64,000 nt of DNA, from contig NC_064042.1 in assembly GCF_932526225.1 (NCBI RefSeq), positions 13,093,040 through 13,157,039 of the forward strand. The letters are read 5' to 3'. The notes under the pieces are model-generated. The model ran no database searches. It had not been told where the DNA came from and saw only the letters and a list, made by a program, of their open reading frames with translations. Shown here piece after piece: positions 47,801 through 59,800 of the stretch. Numbering within the stretch: the stretch's first letter is position 1; each line of letters opens with the position of its first letter. The position numbers and the translations under genes are program-made. The stretch is from Nematostella vectensis. Its lineage: Eukaryota > Cnidaria > Anthozoa > Actiniaria > Edwardsiidae.

Positions 47801-50800
47801 ACGCTGAATATCTCATTTTTACAGTGTTTTGTAGCCTAACAAAGCATGTGTTACTCATGTTGCATCAATGGACCTTAAATGATGTATTATAATATATGTC
47901 TAACGTTGGTGAATTATGTTCACCTTGTAACCAGACATGGGCTTGGTTCAATATGGTACAGGGAACTGTTAAAAGGAGTTTTATGAAGCTGCTTGTAATA
48001 GGTAGTGCCATATCATTATTTATAGTGCTCATTGTTGATCTGCATTTTCCCTATAATTATAAGTAACTATTTGTCTTCTTGTTGGCTTGAATATTGAGTC
48101 AGTTTAATAAAGAACTGCAACTGATTGTCCACAATCAAATAGACAGGATTTTGTTGGCAACTGTTCTAATGATGATAGTGCCAATGATGATAGTTGTACT
48201 TTATTTTAGATTGGTAAGCATGATGCCATCATCAAGAATATCCATGACCTACTCGCAAAACTGGCTTGGGACTTTTCTCCAGAGCAACTAGACCATCTCT
48301 TCTCCTGCTTCCAAGTAAGTCTTGCAATAGTCAGTTTCTTTTACTATAGTGTTTAGATGATGATATGATCTGAAAGTTTTGCAAACAGTGTCCCTATGTT
48401 CGTGAGCGGTACTGTAGTTTCCAATGTATTTATAGCAAATAGCTAAATTGGTTCTTTTCACACTGATGTTTGCAAACAGCTTTCAAACAGTTTTATAAAA
48501 CACCAAAAAAATGATGCTGTGCGGTGTAATTTTTTATGCATCCCCACAAGTTTTACTTTACCTAGTGTACTATATATTGTCATGCCTGGTGCACACTAGT
48601 GACATAACTACATAATGCACAAGCGCGTTATTCCAGAAGCCCTTATAATGATACATTTTGACTTATAAGCCCCACATAATGACATGAACATAACGACATA
48701 GAAAAAAAAAACTTTTTTCTTTTATGTCACTATGTCCATGTCGTTTTGTCGGGCTTGAAAGAGTATCTTCGCCTATGTTGTGATGTCAATGTGCCGCTAG
48801 TGTGCACTAGGCTTCAGGGATTCATTCAGTTCAGAGTGGGCCATGGAAATTGATAATTAGGGGGTGGAAGTTATTAGTTCAAGTAAAATTTAAATCTACT
48901 TTTAAAAACAAAGTAGCCAGCGCTTGGAAGATAGTAGCTCTCGGTTCTACCGGCCGCTGGGCCTAAACGAGATCCCTGATTGTTATAAAAATGTGATGCT
49001 GCATTGATTTCAAAATGTATAGATACTGTAATACGTGCTGTTTTGTCCTTTAGGAAAGCTGGACATGTGCCAGTAAAAAGCAGCGAGAGAAACTCCTGGA
49101 GTTGATCAGAAGGCTTGCTGAGGATGATAAGGAAGGTGTCATGGCACATAAGGTGAATACACATGAAAAAGGCCTTTCACTACTCACGGCTAAGAAATAG
49201 AACAATGCCTTCATTGTACCACAATCCTTTTTCATTTGTGAAGAGTCAGTAGAACAGCTAACCACATTGAACTGTATCATGCTCGGTTGACTTTCGAGTA
49301 CTTTCATACTTCGCTAAGGGAAAATATCTATTGGATAAAAGCACAAGTCTGTCGCTTATAAATATAAAAGAAGACTGACTGGTAAAAATATAAGTAGAAA
49401 TAAAAGTTATTGTTTCTGCCTAATACTGTAGTATTCTAGCCCAAAAATGTTAATCTTTTGTAGATAATCCTGCTGTATCCCTTACATGTTCTGTAGGTTC
49501 TTGGCTTGCTCTGGAGTCTTGCTCATAGTGATGACGTACCCATTGACATCATGGACCTTGCCCTGAGTGCACACATCAAGATCTTGGACTACAGCTGCTC
49601 ACAGGTTACTACTTAAAACGTGCCAAGTGTGCTAAAAATTTTAAAGACATTCTTTGGCCATAACAAAGATATTTCCCGGCGAACTGTTGCTCTACCATAG
49701 ATTACAACACACAAGTCGTCTTGTATTACAGTCATGTATTTAGTTGGTTAAGCGACAGTCTTGTGACATTATAGACCTTCTGGGAAAAATTTAGGTTTTG
49801 CCAGAAGAAGTTGTTTATTACGAAACATTTTAATGTTTCTCACTGGGAGTTAATGAGGTTATAATTGTTTGGTGTTTTAAATGTTTCTCAAATGTGTGGC
49901 ATGCATTGTGTTACAGGACCGTGACTCACAGAAGACTCAGTGGATTGACAGATGTGTTGAAGAGTTGCGCAATGACAGCTGGGTATTACCTGCCCTAAAG
50001 CACATCAAGGAGATCTGCATGCTATTCTACGAGGTAAGGTTTACCTAATATAGCCACCCCTCCCTCCAAAAAGGGAAGAGGCATTGATGCTATAAAATAC
50101 TTTGTGCTGCTTTCAGCAAGACTTGGTACTGTAAAAATCCTTGATACCTTGCCTCACCTATGTTTTTTTTTTTTCACCCCAGTCACTATGTTTTTCTATT
50201 TCATGATCTGATCTTTCAAGCAGCGGAGATATTACCTGCAATTTTCTACTACTGTCCTTATCAGCTGTTGTTGTAGAGAAAGTCATGACCAAGTCTTGAC
50301 TTATATATCCATACAAAAACGTTCTCACAGGCTCCTCAGAACTACTCACACATGCAAAGAAACCCCCATGTGTTCTACCGACATGAGGTCATAAATCAGC
50401 TTCAGATGACCCATTCCCTGGTCACGCTTGTGGCAGATAACCTTGCAAAATACATGGAGAAGGTCACATCCCTTGTAGCAGGTATGTAAGTTTCTTTTTT
50501 CAAAAGTGACAAAACAATATGCTTTATACTGTATGCATAGCACCAACATAATCATAAAAAAAACAGTTTTGCCGGTTTGAAATGTGTTTATGTGCTGTGT
50601 GATATTGGATGAGTCAAAGATGTTGCAAATAGCTGGATTGAGATCAAAGGTTTAAGCAAGGCTAAGCAATTTTTTGGAATTGCTTTATACATTCTGACTT
50701 CCATTTATTTAAGTCGCGCAGTACATTTCAAAATGCCATCCATTTGACAGTATAATATTGTTGGTAGTTATTGTGCTGTTTAAAAGTCATATTACGTTGA

Positions 50801-53800
50801 AAAAATACCCTACACTAATTCTAGCAATGGTGACAATATACGAGGCTAGATATCCCCTGTTCAGGATCAGTATAGTGAAATACCCTGTTCAGGATCAGTA
50901 TAGTGAAATACCCTGTTCAGGATCAGTATAGTGAAATACCCTGTTCAGGATCAGTATAGTGAAATACCCTGTTCAGGATCAGTATAGTGAAATACCCTGT
51001 TCAGGATCAGTATAGTGAAATACCCTGTTCAGGATCAGTATAGTGAAATACCCTGTTCAGGATCAGTATAGTGAAATACCCTGTTCAGGATCAGTATAGT
51101 GCGAGTTAAAACAGATAATTATATACTTTTTTCTCAGGGAAAAATGACGTAGATGTGAATGAGTTCTTACCAGATGGCAGATACAATCACGCCCAACAAG
51201 TCCAAGAACGCCTAACATTTCTAAGGTATGCTCTGTTCTATTTGTTTTCCAGTTTGCCAGATTGCTGATTTTTTGTCAAGAATTGGAAACTTATGTGTAG
51301 CTTTTTGTCCATGAATGGTTTTAATAGTGGTGTTTCTGGTTGATGTAGATTTCTATTGAAAGATGGCCAGTTGTGGCTCTGTGAGCCACAAGCCAAGTTG
51401 GTAAGTGATCACCCCACACCGCCACTCTGCATTCTGATGATGCTCCATCTGTCCCAAGATCTTGCTATAGTAGCGCTCTTGAACATATGCACATGTGTTT
51501 GCGCGAGAAATTGTTTGCGCGTCATCAGATTATCTTCTTGATACTTATCTACAGTATTTGCGTTCAGATTTAATAGTTATACTGAAATTCCGCATTTATC
51601 GGTAGATCTGGCAATGTCTGGCCGAGAAGGCCGTGTTTCCATCTGATAGAGAGTGTTGCTTTAAGTGGTTCTCCAAGCTGATGGGAGATGAGCCCGATCT
51701 GGACCCAGAAATCAGTCTGTCATTTTTCGAAGGGAATGTTCTCAAGCTTGACCCTGCACTATTAACTGAGAATGGAATAAAGTGAGTAACACCCATACAA
51801 TCTTTTTGAACTACATCTCTACCTGGTAAGGGTTCATTAACATTTCTGAGAATAGAATAAATTGAGTAATTTCCATAGAATCTCTTTTGAACTACTGTAC
51901 ATCCTTTACCTTGTAAGGGTTAATTAACATTTCTGAGAATAGAATAAATTGAGTAATTTCCATAGAATCTCTTTTGAACTACTGTACATCCTTTTCCTCG
52001 TAAGGGCTAATTAACATTTCTGAGAATAGAATAAATTGAGTAATTTCCATAGAATCTCTTTTGAACTACTGTACATCCTTTACCTTGTAAGGGTTAATTA
52101 ACATTTCTGAGAATAGAATAAATTGAGTAATTTCCATAGAATCTCTTTTGAACTACTGTACATCCTTTACCTTGTAAGGGTTAATTAACATTTCTGAGAA
52201 TAGAATAAATTGAGTAATTTCCATAGAATCTCTTTTGAACTACTGTACATCCTTTACCTCGTAAGGGTTAATTAACATTTCTGGGAATAGAATAAATTGA
52301 GTAATTTCCATAGAATCTCTTTTAAACTACTGTACATCCTATACCTCGTAAGGGTTGACTTTCACTGTGAAGAACACATTTGTCTCAGTAGATTCTAAAT
52401 TTAAAGGTAGTTTCGAAGTATTTTTCGGTAAGCTGGTAGAAATTATATTCACCTTAGAACACAGGAAGCAGGCCATGCTAACAACTTCTAAATTGTCAAA
52501 CAATCTAAAATCACTTGGAAACATCCCAAAGCGTTCCTGCTAATGGGGTCACGGTGTTTTCACGCCCATTGACACGCTATGACAATCAAACCTGATATGG
52601 AAGTTAATGTTGCTCATCACAATATGCCCATCCCAACAATTTATAATTTGTTTTTGCACATATTTTCCAACCCTTTTCTAATTCCGCTAATTCTTTGCTT
52701 CTAGATGCTTTGAAAGATTTTTCCGAGGAGTGAATATCAAAGAGCATAAGCTAGTGAGCAAGCGGCGAGCCTACCTTATAGAGGATCTGGACTTGGTTGG
52801 AGTTGACTATCTCTGGCAGGTGAGCTTCTTGTGGCTTATTAACACAGTTAAGTTCCCAAAGCCAAGAAATAAAATGATCAATAGATCTGTCACTCATGCG
52901 TGTGCAAAGGTGTGCTTTCAAGTGGGGCCCGCACCAGTAAAACACTAGTCTTTTACAAAGGACACGAGAGAATAAATAATAAAAGAGAATAAATGAGCTG
53001 TCCGTAAAACAACCAATCTACTAGTTTTTCAATTAAGTATGCTAGTTAGGAAGTCAAATAAAAAATAAGTACATTTCTCCATGTGTTTCATTGTCGGGCC
53101 CTGAAAAGGCCATCTGGTATTTTCTTAAAAAATCGTCATTAATCTTTTCTCCTTATTGCTCTTCTAGGTGGTCCTCCGCAGTTCAGATGAGATCGCCAGC
53201 AGGGCAATAGAACTTATCAAGGAGACCTATACTAATCTGGGACCAAGTCTTAGAGCCAAACAGGTAAGAGGGGCTTGTATAAGAGTTGCTTATTTTTTTT
53301 TACCACTTATAAATACGCTTTAGTCCAGGAGTTATACTGTAAGAGCCATGAGCTAACTGTAAGACCAGTGCCTTTTGAATAAATATGAAACTGTCGTGTT
53401 TTTGTTGACGTGTAATACACTAACCTCCCCCTTTATCAGCTTGAAATTCACGACAAGTTTATCCAGACTTGCACGGGTAAAATCCAGCAGTCTGCTAAAT
53501 TATTCACCAACCAAGAGCCTCACAAGGAAGGCGACCACCAAGTGGAGGTCAGTCACGTTAACCTGCGCCAAGAGGCGACACGGGTGGTGCGGTGTCTCAC
53601 TGTGCTCAAGGAATACGTGGCTGAGTGTGATGATGATCACATGGAGGAGCGAGCAATTCTGCCTCATGGAAGGTGAGCAGGGTTGGTGTAATGTTACATG
53701 GAGGAGCGAGCAATTCTGCCTCATGGAAGGTGAGTAGGGTTGGAGTAATGTTACATGGAGAAGCGAGCTATTCTTCCTCATGGAAGGGGAGTAGGGTTGG

Positions 53801-56800
53801 AGTAATGTTACTTGGAGGAGTGAGCAATTCTGCCTCATGGAAGGTGAGTAGGGTTGGTGTAATGTTACATGGAGGAGCGAGCTATTTTTCCTCATGGAAG
53901 GTGAGTAGGGTTGAAGTAATGTTACTTGCAGGAGCGAGCAATAATGCCTCACGGAAGGTTAGTAGGGTTGAAGTAATGTTACATGGAGAAGCGAGCTATT
54001 CTGCCTCACGGAAGGTGAGTAGGGGGCGTGTTAAACGGTGATGACATTAAGAAGTGAGCAGTTCTGCCTCAGGTGAGTAGGGTGGGTGGTAGGAGAGTAG
54101 GAGTGTGATGACACCGAGCAAGCAGTTGCTTCTCATTTGAGCATTACTGCTCCTTCAATTTCCTTTATTTATAGAAGGTAAAAAGGTATAACATTATAAC
54201 TGCAAATGCCGTTCTTCTAATCATCTTTAGTGTAATAAGAAAATGTAGTGTTTTTTTTTTATTTTTTTATTTTGAGTTATCAAAAATCAGAACACTGCAA
54301 TTCTCTTTCAAAATTTATACAGTGTTGGCTGTATAAGACTCAGATTCGCCTACTAACCTATTTACCCTAACACTACCGTTTCTTGGGAATAGGAACAACA
54401 GAAATGTGTTTTTGACCATAGTTTTTCATTGTGCTCAGATCGTGTCGTGGACGCCATGTGTCATTGATTGTACGTTTCCCGTCTCACGGACGGCAAGGGG
54501 AGGAGTTTGAAATCTGGTCTCACACGAACGAATCAATAGCATCTGTCAGAAGACACATTCTGAGCAGGTACGTGGATGGATCGTCTGCACTACTCTGCTC
54601 TCTGGCACTCCAACCATTTAAGGATGTTTGCATTCATGTTGATTTTGTTGATTTCAGAATAAAAGTGGCTTCTCAAGCAACCAAAGTAGATCTTTATGTA
54701 AATGGAGAACTTCTATGTCCATCGGATGATAGAAGACTAGTATTCCAAGTTCCACTTAGAGACAGAACAGTAAGTCCAGTTTCGTGGTAACATCATTTTG
54801 ATATCTACTACGGCCCTGGCCAAACGAGGACACATGTTGCCGGAAACATGCTGTCCGCGCGCATGTTCGTCAATGTTTCCAGTTTGGCCACCATGGAAAC
54901 ATTGTTGCGCGCCATAAATTTTGTGTCCAGGACAAAAAATGTTTCCACAGCGAGGTAGAAACATTTCATGTTTCCAAGCGCACGTAGACGTGTTTCCCGA
55001 TGTTTCGTGGCCCCAATGTTGCGCGCAACATGTGACCTCGTTTGGCCAGGGCCTACGATATGGCAAATAAACCAAGAGTGTTGAGAATCCTTGAAATTGA
55101 TCAATTTATGGTTTAGAATAACAATGATGAGGTAATTTAGTTTAATTATACAAAACACTTTGCAAAGTTTCGCAATACCTTTTACTTATTTCAGAGTTTT
55201 GGTATCTCGCAATTACCGATCACAGCTATGTTTTTAATGCTGGAAAAACAAAAGAAACTCACGAAACGAAATAAACTTCAATACCCGGAATGATGCCAAA
55301 TTGATATGACATTGATAACTTTTTATAAAGCAATTAAAATGGAATGTTTGGATGTCTTGTAATAATTGTTATATTGTTACTTTGGCAGCTTATCACCGCT
55401 AAAGTGGGCACAATAGAATCCTCTATGCCTTCGTCCCCCGACTCCTCCTCTGAGTCTTCAACAGGGTCAACCACGCCCGCTCTTGACGGTCCAAACCTTG
55501 AGGCGGAGAACTGTCTCCCAGGCGTGGTACGTGAGATGTCTGAATATTGTGACTGCTGCCAAAGTAACCTACTGTACAAACTACAGCACAACCCCCCAGA
55601 AACCTTTGACAATACTGAACTCATGTACTACTTGTCAGTTAAAACTTAAGCAGTCACTTTTTTCACTTATATTTAAACGGCGATCAAGCAGTACACACTA
55701 ACATTGTTGAAAAAAATTGCAATGCTGTTAAAAAAGAAGTTTTAGCACTTAATTTGCAATGCAAAGATCTTGCTGCTATAAAGACATTTACTTAACTCAA
55801 CAGTAATGCATGACTCATGTCTCATGCAAAATATGTTTCTTATTTCTTCTCGGTTTTTTTTTCTAAACTAAAGTTTAAGCTTGTAAGTTGGTATGAGTAT
55901 AAAGATCGATTGCCCTCTAACGTCCTCTTGTATAGTACCCTAACTCCGCTGTTTTGATTGTCACAATTTCCAGATGTTATCCAAACGCCATACCTTTTTA
56001 CAATACCTGGTTCACCTGGCCGACCTAGCAATAGAAAATAACATATCTGAGTTACGAGACGTGGTCCGACAACTTCTAGAATTAATACCTCCAGGTGAGC
56101 CATGATTTGTATATTTTGTATATAACTTCCACTGTTATACTGGTGCAACAACAGAGCTTGGCTCCAAGTCTACAGTAGTTAAGTGCCAACGTGTGTGGGC
56201 CACAATTGTTATATGCCGACGCACTAACACACTAGACCACCTGTGACATTATTGTTATGTCACCTTCATTAGAACTGTATACTTTGAATTGTAAATGTGG
56301 ATTGTTATGCGAGTGTCTTTCATGGACTCAGAATTATGGGCACAAAGATGAATCTGACACCTTTGATATGCTTGGAAATATTTTTCTTGGAATTGCGAAT
56401 CATATACATTTTCTTTCAGATACCCACACTGTAGAAAAGATCAAGAATATTTGTCGCGACCATGCTGAGAATGGAGCAAAAGCCTCTTCCGAGAAATTGG
56501 AAACTGTTTTTTTCCCTAAATCACCTATGCAAACCTTATACAACCTGGAGGTGAGTCTGGCATTGGTTGTGTAATGATATTTGGGAATGAACACCTTGTG
56601 CTTTCTTTATAGCACAATCAGTAAAACCGTGAACAAGCCATCGTGAAATCGAGGTTATCGTAAAATCCAGGTTCCACTGTAATCACCTTGACGATGCTTG
56701 CGTTGTTTGCTTTGGTCTTTATATTACCTCTTTTCAAACGAAAGCTGGTATGAAAAATACATTGCTGCTTCCAACAGCTGACGTATGCGTTATTGATGCC

Positions 56801-59800
56801 TGCAACATCAGTCTCACAGGAGTCAACGTTTGAATTTCAAGTAAGTGGCCGTCCTTGTAAAAAAAATATTGTCACTTAGCTCTAGGCACGCCAATGTGTA
56901 TGTAAAAAAAAGTTGTACACTTTAAAAGCTTCTTTTGAGAGAAAACAGCGACGTCTCAGTCTCAGGCGTGAGCTGTTAAATGTGCTTGGTCGAAGAGGTG
57001 AGCTAACCCATCTCTAAAAATACCTATAGTGCACATCCCCCTACCCTACAAATCCTATCTAAGCGCCTTTGGCTAAAGTGATTTCTTTCCAGGTCGATTT
57101 CCTGAAAAGTGGTGGCATCCCATGTGTGATAAGCATGTTAACGAACTCAGAGTTCTTTAGCAAGGCAGACGTTATTATTAAAAGGTAGCGTTACTCAAAA
57201 TTTAGTCATTCAATTCTTTAACACATAGGATATTTTTATCAGCCTTGGAAAGAACGTGATGTGCAAAACTTCCTAACATCGCCGTACTCGTCTATGTGTG
57301 CATGTCTATGTTGCATTCTAAATAAAAAGGTGTCACTTACGCAGGCCCATACCCAGGATTTTCCTTGGGGGGGGGGGTGGGGTGCGAAATCCGAAAAAGT
57401 GGTCCTAATATTTCCGGGGGGGGGAAGGGAGTTCTCTGGTAAAAATCTGACCATGCAATATCTCCACCAGACGTTTATTGTCGGATTTGGCTACATACCA
57501 GAGTGATCTAGCTTATATATTTTTTTAGTTTTGTCTACAAATAATAGCGCGTCAATTGAGAACCTTTGGCCGTTTGGGGGGGGGGAGTTCGCAACCCCTG
57601 CACCCCCCTAGGTAGGGCCTGCTTACGGTAGAAAAAAAAACTTTGAAAATGGGTTCTTGACTTGCTTTAATAACAACGCGAAAATAATATTTCGTGACAT
57701 TTTAACGTCGCGAAAATTTCATGCAATTAAGCATGTATATCATTTTCCAGATCTGCATATAATGCGCTACTTAAACACAGTAAGCTATTATTCACCGTTA
57801 TCGGGCACGCCCAAGTCACGGTTGTCGCAGAAGCCATTAATCCGTCTGAGTCTTCCCCCAATGGCCAACAGCTCGCGCCCTTCCCCGCGAGTGTCCACAA
57901 TGCTGTGGTAGTCCTGCAGCAGGCTCTGGTCTTCATCCCAAACCCAAACACCGAGTGCATGCTAAAAAACGTGGCGGTCAGGCTGGCACGCAAGATGGGT
58001 AAAGGGGTATGTTGAGTGATAAGAAAGTCTGTAAATTGTGCAAAGGAAAGTCTCCTTGTTGTTAATTGGCCTTTCAAATTGGGATTGATGAGAAGCATCT
58101 TTACATTGCAATGTACTCTGTGATCAAGACATTTAACCCAGCCTGATTGCAAATTGGAGGCTTTCTGAGATATACATCCCCTATTGATCTACTCCGTGTT
58201 TGGCCATTTAAGCCATACAATATAGGGGGAAAGGAAATAGAGAAGTGGCAGTCGATATGGGGTGCTTTTCTAGATGATGTTAGTAGTGTTGTAATTTGCT
58301 TAGAGCTTTTTGGTTCAAAATAATCAAAATAAAGCAATCAGAATAAAGACTAGCCTCTCTCGCAGACGTTTTTAGGCAGGCGTAGCTGAATCGCTTGCTT
58401 GCTAGGCGAGGGGGAAAGGAAATAGAGAAGTGGCAGTCGATATGGGGTGCTTTTCTACATAATGTTAGTAGTGTTGTAATTTGCTTAGAGCTTTTTGGTT
58501 CAAAATAATCAAAATAAAGCAATCAGAATAAAGACTAGCCTCTCTCGCAGACGTTTTTAGGCAGGCGTAGCTGAATCGCTTGCTTGCTAGGCGAGGGGGA
58601 AAGGAAATAGAGAAGTGGCAGTCGATATGGGGTGCTTTTCTACATAATGTTAGTAGTGTTGTAATTTGCTTAGAGCTTTTTGGTGCTTATCTGAGGTGTC
58701 CTGTTTTAGGCGACCGGTCACGTCCCAGACCTAAAGGTCATCAAGGCTGTGCAGCAACTTGCATGGGCGAGTGCAGGGGGCACCTTACAACTAATTGACG
58801 GCAGCCCTGAAGACATCAGCAAAACGTTTGAAAAGGTGAGAAAGGCCGAACACAAGTAAGGGTTCCAAAACATTACGACTTACGTGTCTTAATTTGGCCT
58901 CCCTCGCAGGCGTCCAAAATAATCAAAATAGAGCATCAGAATAAAGACTAGCCTCTCTCGCAGACGTTTTTAGGCGGGCGTAGCTCAATCGCTCCACCCC
59001 CCCCCCCCCCCCCCCTGTTCCCCCCGCCGGGCGAGCGAGCGACGCCTGCCTAAAACGCCTTTAAGAGAGGTTAGTCTATATTCTGATTGCTTGTTTTGAT
59101 TCCGATTTCTTGTTTCACTATACTTAACAAGGTCTCTCACATGAATAATTAGACATTGTCATCAACCCATTGCATAAGCAAAAGCATGATTGTTTGGCCA
59201 TTTTTACCAGATAATATAGAGGGGACAGAAGTAGCGGCGGAAAAAGTGGCGTTCGACATATGTGTCTTTTTAACATAATGTTAGTAATAGGCATTTCTGT
59301 TAACAAGGCTTACGAAAGCATGGAGGTTAAAAGTGCTTCAAATGCTCTTATTTTGTGTTAAAGATTAACAAAAATTAACTTTCAGAACAACAGACAGTAA
59401 CCGGAAATTTAATGTGTTCCTTCTTTGTAAAGTTGCTTTTTCAACAATCAAAGAAGACGTATATCTATATTCTACCCTGCAGTCTTACACATGGAACCTG
59501 CTAGTGTTGCAGTAGTGTGTAAACAAAAATCATCTTCCGGTCGCCATCCGACGTCCAAAAACATGTTTGCTTAAATTCCCTCTGTAACACGTGTATTGAA
59601 CTGTATAGATGATAACATGATTGTCCCTTCTATCAGGCCTCTCAGGAGATGCTAGACCAAGACGATGTGCTAGTCGCCAAAGAAGCACTTGAGGTAAGAT
59701 CCATTCTCCTTAAAATGCATTCAAGAAAGAAAACTCCCATCTATTAAAGGGCCCAACACATTCTTTCCATCATGCATTGTGTTGTCTTCTTCAGTCCTAA

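Larger units (their letters stand above)
45300..51781 (+). other. USP9X: USP9X coding exons 6-20 (central helical repeats)
   Basis: Exons 45300-45366, 45447-45545, 45874-45959, 46153-46201, 46358-46447, 46887-46949, 47454-47543, 48210-48314, 49054-49152, 49497-49604, 49917-50033, 50331-50481, 51138-51225, 51349-51400, 51606-51781. They encode the long alpha-helical solenoid (for example [80 protein letters not shown]). The text is strongly conserved with vertebrate USP9X. The short 49- and 52-bp exons are supported by matching phase on both sides. Confidence 0.93.

Noticed and set aside
50856..51101. Regular 28-bp repeats as a CRISPR-like array
   Set aside because: Units abut with no spacers, and the setting is a eukaryotic intron.
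53500..53952. Minus-strand 150-residue frame with a 19-residue repeat
   Set aside because: It is the antisense of the 57-bp donor array and exon 23; the period of 19 codons follows from the DNA repeat.
53673..54041. Plus-strand frame with 19-residue repeats ([14 protein letters not shown] type)
   Set aside because: It is not in the frame of exon 23; in the native frame each unit has TGA, so it is not an exon extension.
56257..56574. 105-residue frame starting before exon 28
   Set aside because: The part before the TTTCTTTCAG acceptor at 56,419 has no counterpart in USP9X; it is intron that happens to be open.
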